Assembly: GCA_019247135.1 (NCBI GenBank)
Contig: JAFAPL010000574.1
Span: forward strand, 1-6,701
Length of the DNA stretch: 6,701 nt
Direction: 5' to 3'
Source: Chloroflexota bacterium
Lineage (GTDB): Bacteria; Chloroflexota; UBA6077; CF-72
The notes under the pieces were generated by a model. The model ran no database searches. It was not told the origin of the DNA and was given only the letters and a program-made list of their open reading frames with translations. Below, one piece after another: positions 1-6,471 of the stretch (its first letter is position 1; every line of letters begins with the position of its first letter). Made by a program: the position numbers and the translations under genes.

Positions 1-80
1 AGGGCCACCTGGCGCAAGAGATAGACGATGGCGAGCGCGCTGATCGCGCAGCCGACGCCGAGCTGCAGAAGCCGGGTTAT
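1..80 (-). CDS. Flippase-like / lysylphosphatidylglycerol synthase TM-domain protein (UPF0104-like), N-terminal fragment
   Basis: Only the first 26-27 codons are in the window; the gene runs off at base 1. The reading frame gives (I/M)TRLLQLGVGCAISALAIV followed by YLLRQVAL: a short basic start, one transmembrane helix, then an LRQV turn. This pattern is typical of the N-terminus of the LPG_synthase_TM / UPF0104 family, integral membrane proteins linked to moving or modifying lipid-linked groups. The frame is closed upstream by a TGA at 111-113, and between that stop and base 78 it has no ATG, GTG, TTG or CTG. The best start is therefore an ATA codon (78-80), placed 6 nt after an AGGTGGT Shine-Dalgarno-like sequence (minus strand of 87-93). 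This codon overlaps the TAA stop of the preceding gene (ATAA), so the two genes look translationally coupled. The family call rests on a short stretch and is moderate; an internal CTG start is the alternative. Confidence 0.5.
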   Translation of the reverse strand, partial: MTRLLQLGVGCAISALAIVYLLRQVA

Positions 81-3000
81 GGTTGCACCACCTGGTAGAT
101 CTGCACGCCGTCAGCATCGTAGGCGAGGTGCAGCTCTGGCATGTTGCGGAGCTTGTCGAGTCCGATCGCGGGATAATACGCGCGCTCGAGTCCGCCAACA
201 TAGACCCACTGGATGTCGTATTTGCGCAAGACGTTGAGGGCTTGTTGTGGATCGGGCGACGCGTACGCACGTTCCACGTCCTGCGCCCGCTCCTGGATCA
301 TGCCAGCGTAGCCGGCCCCATTGTCGCCGCTGCGTTGCTGTGTCTGGTGCCAGTCCCAGCCAAGAATCGTGGGTAAGCCGGTATAGATGGAGACGCGTGA
401 ACCCCACCGGTAGATCGGCGAGCGGCCCTCGAGTATCACTGGCGTGCCGGTGATGTTTGCCTGCATCCAGCGTATTGCCGCGTAGTCGCCTGGCAGATTC
501 AGGTCACGATTCTGATCCGAGTACTGCGCGAACTGCATGTAGTCCATGCCATTCAGCGACAGCGGCAGATCGACAAACCGCAACCCGATCTTGCCCTCGC
601 TGGCAAACAGCGGGTACGACACGGCCGCGACGAAGAGAATCACGGCGAATGCGATCCAGGCCGGCCGCAGCATCCGTAAGAGTGGCTCGCGCACGGACCG
701 TCGGGACAGCCAGCCCAGCGCAACGGCGGCGACGATGGACAGCATGACCCACGCTTGCAGGTAGAACTTGAACACCGTGTTCATCCGCCCGATGTCGCCC
801 CGGAGCGCCACGAACTCGGGGATGAGGGTGGCGAACAGCGCTATCCCGAACAGCGCCGCCTGCAACATCTGATTGGGCCGTCGCCGCGTGCCCACCGCGA
901 CCGCCAGGGTTGCGCCGATCAAGAACACGATCAGCGCGCGCGTAGGATACCCAGCCAGGGCAGCCACCAGGGCCAGCAGGGTGCCCGCACCGGCGATCCA
1001 GGCAGGCAGGGTGGCATAGCCGTTCAGGCTGCCGAGCGGCAGGATCATGCCGTAGTACCCGGGCTCGGGCACGAGCGCCCGTTCGCGGCGGACGGCGAGG
1101 ACGCGTCGGCGGGCCAGCACCAGGTACCAGGCCAGCAGCGAGACGCCAACGAACAGGAACAGGCCGTGGATGGTCAGGTATTGACTCAGCGCTGTCCTGG
1201 CTTTGACGGGGTCGATCCCGGTGTAGAACAGCTGGTAGCGCTGCAGGTACGGCCAGAAGCTCAGCAACATGCTGACGCCGAACACGACTGCGCTCGCGAG
1301 GAGCGTCTGGACCGCACGGCGGTCGAACCGCAGGAGCGCGGGCAACACGCCTATGACGAGCATCAGGATGCTCACGGCGGCGTAGGTGGGGAAGTCCCAG
1401 GTGTTGGTGGCGCGCAGCATGCCGACCAGCACTCCGGCGATGAGCAGCGAGACCCACGGCACGCGTCGAGGATTCGCGCGCAGGCTGCGCATGACGTTGA
1501 TGCCTACCGCGACCACGGCCACCGTCAGTGGCAGCGCAAGCTGGTGGGCGTGAAGGTCGCCATAGAGAAAGGTGAAGTAGGGGAACTCGTGGATCGGTCC
1601 GGGGTCTTCGGGTCCAATGAACCGCGTGCTGCGCCAGAAATCGAGCGGCGGGAAACGCATACCCAGCACGACAGCCCAGACGCCGAACCCAACGCGCGCG
1701 ACGCCAGCGCTCTGAGGCGCCACCTGGCTGCCGAGCTTTGCCAGCTGGTCGAGCAACTGTAGCCCGGCGTCCAGGTTGCCGAGGATGCCGGTCATCAATG
1801 CGGCGGCCACGCCCGCGAGATAGGCTGCGCCGCGCCCCACCCGTCCGCGTACGGGGACGCTCAAGGCAAACGCGATGCTGAAGACGCCAGCGCACAGGGC
1901 GCCGAACAGCGTTGGTTGGGCCAGATTGAAGGCGATCTCGGGCATGATGCCGGTCAGCTTGATCAGCGTGGCGACCAGTACGAAGCCGTAGTAGTAGTAG
2001 TTGATGATGCCGCCGCTGAACCATGGGTCGTACGGCGGGAAGTAATCGCTCTTGGTCACCGCGTTCAAGTACGCAAAATTCATCGGCTTTTCGCCGCCGT
2101 ACTGCACCTGCCACAAGTCAGGATTCGCGGCTCTGATGAACAGGAAGAGCGCGAAGCCCGCCAGGAAGACCACCTCTGTCGTGATCAGCAGGCGACGTTC
2201 CTGGGCAAGAAACTGTTTGAACAGGGCTCTCTGCCGCCATGTTGCTGCAATGGAAAGGCACACCAGCAAGAGCCAGGCGCCCACAAGGAGGGGCCGCTGA
2301 AATGGCGCAATCTTCAGGCTCGCAATGAGCCACGCAACGTACGCAACGAACGCAAGGCCGAGGATTTTGCTCGCCGCAAATCCACGGTCCGGGAGAAAGC
2401 GCAGGCTCCACCACAGCAATGGCACACTACTGAACGCGAGCGCCTCGGCTGCGAATAGCCACACCAGCGCGGACCACTGATTGACCCAGTCCCCGGGGTG
2501 GAACATGTCGCTCCACGTGCCAGCCGTGAGCTGTGCCGCGCGCTCCGCGGGTGTCTGCAACAGCGCGCCCTTGCCACCGTCGATCGGGCGCACGTTGACC
2601 GCCTGATCGATGGGAATCGCGCCCAGCAACTGACGCACATTGGCGCTCGAGTAGTTGCTCTGCTTGGCCCAGACCTCGACCAGCGGGTGGTCGTAGACGG
2701 TGAAGTCTTCCTGGGCATGGCTGTCATCAATTAGGAGCGGCCCGAGCCCTGGCGCTACCTGAAAGCGTGCGACGCGCTGAAACCCGAGCTGGCCATCCTG
2801 CAGCATGCGGTAGTAGGCGGTCGCCATCGGGTACCGCTCGGGTAGGCGCGGGATGGAGTCGGCCAGTCGTCGACTGGCCAGGATGACGTAGTCGCTCTGA
2901 TCCAGCGCCGCTTCGAGACTGGCACGCTTGGCGGGCGTTTCAGGGTCATACAGCGTCAGCTCGGCGTACCTGTAGCGATTCGGGTTCTCGCCAGGGCGCC

Positions 3001-4363
3001 CCAGCGGCAGCCGGTCGTCCCAATGCTCAGTCGCCAGTGTCGCTCCCGCCGGAATGTTGGCGTAGATCCAGTTCGAGGCCTGAATGCGCGAATGTGGCTG
3101 GTCATAGATGCTGCTGAAGGCGAGCGCCCAGCACGCGGTCGCGGCGACCACCGCGGGCGCGAGCCACGGCCGAAGCGTGTCGAGTCCCCAGCGATGGAAG
3201 CGCGCAAGGTAGGCGGTGCCGAGCAACAGCGCGTAGGCCGCCAGAATGGCGAGCGCGAAGTAGGCGGGCTCCAGATAGCGCAGAAACTTGGCGAACTGGC
3301 CGCCAAAGTACGCGAGATTGAGCACCGCCCACAGCACGACCAGCAGCGCCTCGCGTTCACGTGCGTCTCCGCGCAGGAGACGCCAGGTACAGATCACGGT
3401 CCCCAGGAGGCTGGCAATGCCGAGGGCCGGTCCCATGCCCCACTGGATGATCGCCTGCAGGACGAAGCTATAGCCGGGTGTACCCGCCCACTGGATCATG
3501 AACGGCACATCCACTGTCCCCGAGCTGACCTGGACCTGGTACGCCTTGTCGGTGATCCATTGCGGGTTGAGTCGGATGCCCCAAACGGCCGGGCCGAGGA
3601 ACGCGTACGGCTCGGCAACGCGGAAGGCAAAGAAGGAACCGACGAGAGCCACCCCAAACGCGGTCACGCCGTCGAGTAGTTGGGTGAAGCTCGGCCGCCC
3701 AACACGCGGCCACACGAATGCGATCCCGAGGGTCGGCAGCAGAAGAACAGCGCTGACCTTCGAAGCGGCTGCGAGCCCAACCATCAATCCGGCGATGAGC
3801 GCGTCCAGCAGGCTCTCGCGCTGCCAGGCGCGCTGTCCGAAAAAGAGGGCGGCAGCCGCGAAGAAGCCTACATACGTATCGACAGTGAAGAAATGCGACA
3901 ACTGGATCGGCAACACGGAGAAGGCGAGCAGCACAGCCGCCAGATGTGCCGTGCGCACGCCGAACACGCGTCGGGCCAGCAGCCAGGCGAAGAGAATGGC
4001 ACCAAGATCAGCCAGGGCGGCGAGAACGCGTCCGACCAGCGTGATCGAGTCATAGCCGGTATTGCCTGTCAATTCGCCAAAGGCGCGGGTGAGCGTCAGC
4101 GGCAACTGGCCGTACGCAAAGTTGTGTTCGCCCTTGACGTATGGGCTGAGCGGCGAGCGCTGCGTGTTGAAGTAGTCCGCGATCGAGCTCGGCAGCGTCA
4201 CCTCGTTGGCGACGATCGTGAGAAAACGTTCATCAGGATGCTGGTGCGTGTTGTCGTCCCAGGTGAAAAGAGCATGGAAACGAAAACCCGCCGCGACCAC
4301 GAGGATCAGCGCGAGAAGCAGCAGATTGGCAGACGAACGTGATAGAAGGGAGGAGCGCGGCAT
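77..4363 (-). CDS. Giant polytopic membrane protein: GT39-like glycosyltransferase half fused to DUF2298 (Chlor_Arch_YYY) half
   Basis: About 1428 aa with many membrane segments. Residues here are numbered from the chosen ATG at 4361-4363. The N-terminal half resembles GT39/PMT-type GT-C glycosyltransferases. It has a first helix at about 12-28, a loop with HPDERF (42-47) carrying the acidic pair expected of a GT-C active site, several more helices, FAKFLRYLEPAYFALAILAA (357-376), then a soluble segment of roughly 418-625, probably extracytoplasmic. The C-terminal half matches DUF2298: NYYYYGF (788-794, the family's YYYxG motif), GDLHAH (935-940), TNTWDFP (986-992), MNTVFKFYLQ (1194-1203), GWDWHQTQQR (1335-1344) and a soluble tail to 1428. 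The family's function is unknown. By resemblance, I infer transfer of a sugar from a polyprenyl-linked donor at the membrane. The open frame extends to a TTG at 4462, but that extension is polar and overlaps the divergent gene. ATGs at 4375 and 4411 are alternative starts, and none has a strong ribosome binding site. It is followed without a gap by a flippase-like gene. Confidence 0.88.
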   Translation of the reverse strand: MPRSSLLSRSSANLLLLALILVVAAGFRFHALFTWDDNTHQHPDERFLTIVANEVTLPSSIADYFNTQRSPLSPYVKGEHNFAYGQLPLTLTRAFGELTGNTGYDSITLVGRVLAALADLGAILFAWLLARRVFGVRTAHLAAVLLAFSVLPIQLSHFFTVDTYVGFFAAAALFFGQRAWQRESLLDALIAGLMVGLAAASKVSAVLLLPTLGIAFVWPRVGRPSFTQLLDGVTAFGVALVGSFFAFRVAEPYAFLGPAVWGIRLNPQWITDKAYQVQVSSGTVDVPFMIQWAGTPGYSFVLQAIIQWGMGPALGIASLLGTVICTWRLLRGDAREREALLVVLWAVLNLAYFGGQFAKFLRYLEPAYFALAILAAYALLLGTAYLARFHRWGLDTLRPWLAPAVVAATACWALAFSSIYDQPHSRIQASNWIYANIPAGATLATEHWDDRLPLGRPGENPNRYRYAELTLYDPETPAKRASLEAALDQSDYVILASRRLADSIPRLPERYPMATAYYRMLQDGQLGFQRVARFQVAPGLGPLLIDDSHAQEDFTVYDHPLVEVWAKQSNYSSANVRQLLGAIPIDQAVNVRPIDGGKGALLQTPAERAAQLTAGTWSDMFHPGDWVNQWSALVWLFAAEALAFSSVPLLWWSLRFLPDRGFAASKILGLAFVAYVAWLIASLKIAPFQRPLLVGAWLLLVCLSIAATWRQRALFKQFLAQERRLLITTEVVFLAGFALFLFIRAANPDLWQVQYGGEKPMNFAYLNAVTKSDYFPPYDPWFSGGIINYYYYGFVLVATLIKLTGIMPEIAFNLAQPTLFGALCAGVFSIAFALSVPVRGRVGRGAAYLAGVAAALMTGILGNLDAGLQLLDQLAKLGSQVAPQSAGVARVGFGVWAVVLGMRFPPLDFWRSTRFIGPEDPGPIHEFPYFTFLYGDLHAHQLALPLTVAVVAVGINVMRSLRANPRRVPWVSLLIAGVLVGMLRATNTWDFPTYAAVSILMLVIGVLPALLRFDRRAVQTLLASAVVFGVSMLLSFWPYLQRYQLFYTGIDPVKARTALSQYLTIHGLFLFVGVSLLAWYLVLARRRVLAVRRERALVPEPGYYGMILPLGSLNGYATLPAWIAGAGTLLALVAALAGYPTRALIVFLIGATLAVAVGTRRRPNQMLQAALFGIALFATLIPEFVALRGDIGRMNTVFKFYLQAWVMLSIVAAVALGWLSRRSVREPLLRMLRPAWIAFAVILFVAAVSYPLFASEGKIGLRFVDLPLSLNGMDYMQFAQYSDQNRDLNLPGDYAAIRWMQANITGTPVILEGRSPIYRWGSRVSIYTGLPTILGWDWHQTQQRSGDNGAGYAGMIQERAQDVERAYASPDPQQALNVLRKYDIQWVYVGGLERAYYPAIGLDKLRNMPELHLAYDADGVQIYQVVQP
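87..93 (-). promoter_or_regulatory. Shine-Dalgarno-like AGGTGGT before the flippase-like gene
   Basis: On the minus strand this reads AGGTGGT, one base from the AGGAGGT consensus, and lies 6 nt upstream of the ATA codon at 78-80. It sits inside the last codons of the giant membrane protein (…YQVVQP). It is the main evidence that translation of the next gene begins at or very near the overlapping ATAA. The same bases also encode Gln-Val-Val, so the match could be chance. Confidence 0.45.
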
Positions 4364-4436
4364 CGCGTGGCTCATCGATCGAGCCGGTCGGATTCTCGCA
4401 AAGCCGGACATTTTTCCGCACGGAGTTTCTTTCCTG
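4364..4436. promoter_or_regulatory. Divergent start region between the two transcription units
   Basis: These 73 bases separate the chosen starts of the leftward membrane protein and the rightward operon, so both promoters should lie here or run into the flanking coding ends. I found no convincing -35/-10 pair on either strand. The stretch contains an ATCGATCGA palindromic core (4374-4382) and a short AT-rich run (about 4408-4416) within otherwise GC-rich DNA. A GGAG at 4422-4425 is the likely ribosome binding site for the GTG start at 4437. The boundaries depend on the start codons chosen, which are uncertain on both sides. Confidence 0.4.
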
Positions 4437-4763
4437 GTGTCTGAGCCGAACGAAGACGACAAACTCGCCTTTCCCGAGCTGCGCTACGACCGCGTGTGCC
4501 GCACGCCGTACTCGGAAGCGTTCTTGTTGAGTGAAGGGGATTCACCGCTCGGGCGTGTCGACCTGCACTACGGTGCGAGTGTCGTGCACGCGGCGCTCGT
4601 GGTCGAACGTGATCTTTCGGAGGACGACGTGCGCGCACTCGTTCAGCGCATCGACGACGACGTGATCTGGACGTCGGACCAGCCGCGCGAAGATTTTCTC
4701 GTCACGATCTATCGCGGCAACGAGCTAGCCGTGTTGTCGGACCAGCCCACCGAAGAGACGTAG
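4437..4763 (+). CDS. Small acidic cytosolic protein of unknown function
   Basis: I do not recognise this 108-aa protein. It has no signal peptide or membrane helix and is strongly acidic (about 25 Asp/Glu against 10 Arg/Lys). The visible pattern is mixed alpha/beta: a strand-like LGRVDLHYG (38-46), a hydrophobic ASVVHAALVVE (47-57), a helix-like LSEDDVRALVQRIDDDV (60-76), then a strand-like FLVTIYRG (87-94). There is one Cys (C21) and no catalytic signature I can name. The start is GTG at 4437, giving MSEPNEDDK, with GGAG 11 nt upstream. The frame stays open upstream to an ATG at 4206, but that stretch lies over the conserved N-terminus of the opposite-strand gene. TTG at 4326 is another possible start. 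The stop is one base before the next gene, so the protein is very probably co-transcribed, and perhaps coupled, with the solute-binding lipoprotein. A regulatory or accessory link to that transporter is only inferred from position. Confidence 0.7.
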   Translation: MSEPNEDDKLAFPELRYDRVCRTPYSEAFLLSEGDSPLGRVDLHYGASVVHAALVVERDLSEDDVRALVQRIDDDVIWTSDQPREDFLVTIYRGNELAVLSDQPTEET

Positions 4764-4764
4764 C

Positions 4765-6459
4765 ATGCGTCGCATGCCGCTGCGTCGCGCGATTGTCATT
4801 CTTTTCCTGTTCGTCGCCTGTGCGCCCGCCGCGCCGTCGGCCGTGCCCGCGGCGACGACAGCACCGACGGCGGCGCCGGCGCAGACAGCAGCGGCAACGA
4901 CCGCGGCGCAGCCGGCCAGCGGTAGTGCCCCGCTGGTACAAGCTTCGCTCGCCAATCTGAGCAAGACGCTGCACCCTTATCCCGATAGCGCCTCATACAC
5001 GCAGTCCTGGGTTGACGTTGCCTCGCTGATCTGGAGCGGAGGCCTGCTCGACTTCGATTGGGACGCACTCGACTACAAGCCGGGTATGGCTACCGAGATG
5101 CCCCGAGTGTCGGCCGACAGCAAGACGTACACCTTCACGCTGCGCAATGACCTGAAATGGAGCGACGGCTCTCCAGTCACCGTCGACGATTTCGTGTTCG
5201 CGTATGAGAACGCAAGCAAGGAAGAAAACAAGTACGTCGGCCTGGACACGCTGCAGGACATTGCCTCGTTCCGTGCTCCCGACCAGAACACGCTCGAAGT
5301 GACGCTCAAGGAAGCGAAACCGCGCGACCTTGCGCTTGGAGTCGCCAGCTCGATCGGTCCCGTCCCAAAGCACGTGTGGGCCGGGCGCTCGTGGACGGAC
5401 ACCTCGGCTAATTCCGAGATCCTCAACCCTACGGTCGTGCTCGGGCCATTCAAGGTTCAGGAGTTCAAGATCGCGGAACATGGTGTCTTCACGCCGGTCA
5501 CGACGTACTGGGTGGGCACCCCGAAGGTGCCGCAGGTCGAAATCCTGGCGAATCAGCAGCCAACGGTCGCGTATGAGTCACTGAAATCCGGTCGTGCCAA
5601 CTGGGTACACAATGTCCCGCCCGCGCAGTACCAGGACGCCACATCGAATCCGAACCTGAGCGTCAAGGAGTGGACCGCGGCCAACGCGAGCTACCGCGCG
5701 CTCGAGTTCAACACGACCCGGCCGTTCCTGAGCGACAAACGTGTGCGCCAGGCGCTCTCGCTGGCGGTCAGCCGCGCCGACGTCCTTGATGTTGCCGAGC
5801 AGGGGCTCGGCGTGGCGCAGTACACGTTCATTCCGCCGACCAACTCGAAGTGGGTAAACGGGACCGTCGAGAAGTACGAGCAGGATATGAGCCAGGCCAA
5901 AGAGCTGCTGCAGCAGGCTGGCTATCAGCTTTCCAACGGCCAGCTCATTGGGAGTGACGGTCAGACGGTCACTCTCCAGGTGCTGTATCCAACCTCGAGC
6001 GGCCCGCGTGGCAAGATCGCGGCGTATTTGCAGCAGCAGTACAAGCAACTTGGCATCAACGTCGACGTGAAGGGGCTCGACTTCAACGCGTATACCGACC
6101 AGGTGTCCAATCGGCATGATTTCGACATCTCGCTGGCGACGTACGGGGGTGGCTCACTGGACCCTGACCTCTTCGCCAAAGCCCAACTGCTGTCCACCGG
6201 TCAGCAGAATGTGACCGGCTACAACAGCCAGCAGGTCGACGATCTGTTCAAGCAGGCGGGCAACGAGCTGGACGAGACCAGGCGCAAGCAGATGTACGAC
6301 CAGATCCAGATGCTGGTCAACGCCGACCTGCCGTCCCACTACCTGTACGCGCTGAACGCGATCGACGCGTTCTCGACGAGGGTCCAGGGGGTAACAACAC
6401 ACAGGGGCGACCGACTGGACTACAACAACGGGTTGCTCAGCTGGAGCGTCGCCCAGTAG
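4765..6459 (+). CDS. ABC transporter substrate-binding lipoprotein, family 5 (peptide/nickel type)
   Basis: A 564-aa extracytoplasmic solute receptor that would capture a substrate, probably an oligopeptide or similar, and deliver it to the permease encoded next. The N-terminus is a lipoprotein signal: basic MRRMPLRR, hydrophobic 9-18, then FVAC with the lipidated Cys at 19. A low-complexity Ala/Pro/Thr tether (20-57) follows, usual for surface lipoproteins in this sort of organism. The SBP_bac_5 signature is clear at 122-147 (YTFTLRNDLKWSDGSPVTVDDF and onward). Later family landmarks are VRQALSLAVSRADVL (327-341), AKELLQQAGY (378-387) and FDISLATYGGGSLDPDLF (453-470). Length is normal for the family and the gene looks intact. 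The start ATG is one base after the preceding stop, with GAAGAG about 7 nt upstream; the ATG at codon 4 is an alternative. The substrate cannot be read from sequence: this family also binds nickel, dipeptides and sugars. Confidence 0.93.
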   Translation: MRRMPLRRAIVILFLFVACAPAAPSAVPAATTAPTAAPAQTAAATTAAQPASGSAPLVQASLANLSKTLHPYPDSASYTQSWVDVASLIWSGGLLDFDWDALDYKPGMATEMPRVSADSKTYTFTLRNDLKWSDGSPVTVDDFVFAYENASKEENKYVGLDTLQDIASFRAPDQNTLEVTLKEAKPRDLALGVASSIGPVPKHVWAGRSWTDTSANSEILNPTVVLGPFKVQEFKIAEHGVFTPVTTYWVGTPKVPQVEILANQQPTVAYESLKSGRANWVHNVPPAQYQDATSNPNLSVKEWTAANASYRALEFNTTRPFLSDKRVRQALSLAVSRADVLDVAEQGLGVAQYTFIPPTNSKWVNGTVEKYEQDMSQAKELLQQAGYQLSNGQLIGSDGQTVTLQVLYPTSSGPRGKIAAYLQQQYKQLGINVDVKGLDFNAYTDQVSNRHDFDISLATYGGGSLDPDLFAKAQLLSTGQQNVTGYNSQQVDDLFKQAGNELDETRRKQMYDQIQMLVNADLPSHYLYALNAIDAFSTRVQGVTTHRGDRLDYNNGLLSWSVAQ

Positions 6460-6471
6460 CGCGCGCGCCGC

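Noticed and set aside
755..1762. Long plus-strand open frame (335 codons) inside the giant membrane protein
   Set aside because: It is antisense to conserved DUF2298 motifs and its translation is a low-hydrophobicity, Gln/Arg/Glu/His-rich string with no family pattern, as expected from GC-rich codon bias on the other strand.
504..2114. Long minus-strand open frame (536 codons) in another frame of the same gene
   Set aside because: Arg/Ala/Pro-rich translation with no domain pattern, overlapping the DUF2298 half in a shifted frame. It is a shadow, and the real frame is unbroken so no frameshift is implied.
4326..4348. TTGGCA at 4326-4331 as a -35 promoter element for the rightward operon
   Set aside because: No -10-like hexamer lies at a 16-18 base spacing; the expected position falls in GC- and purine-rich sequence.
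4206..4436. N-terminal extension of the small acidic protein back to ATG 4206
   Set aside because: Most of it lies antisense to the conserved first helix and HPDERF loop of the opposite gene and reads as basic, low-complexity sequence unlike the rest of the protein.
4364..4462. Upstream TTG (4462) and ATG (4411, 4375) starts for the giant membrane protein
   Set aside because: The added 4-33 residues are polar and come before the usual short basic leader and first helix. The TTG would also place the start inside the divergent small gene. ATG at 4375 remains a fair alternative.
4822..4935. GCG/ACG/CCG-rich stretch as a DNA repeat
   Set aside because: It is the coding sequence of the Ala/Pro/Thr tether of the lipoprotein; the bases do not form regular tandem units beyond codon bias.
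4578..5068. Minus-strand Arg/Ala-rich open frames opposite the lipoprotein N-terminus
   Set aside because: They are complements of the low-complexity tether and signal region, with no domain pattern or sensible start context.
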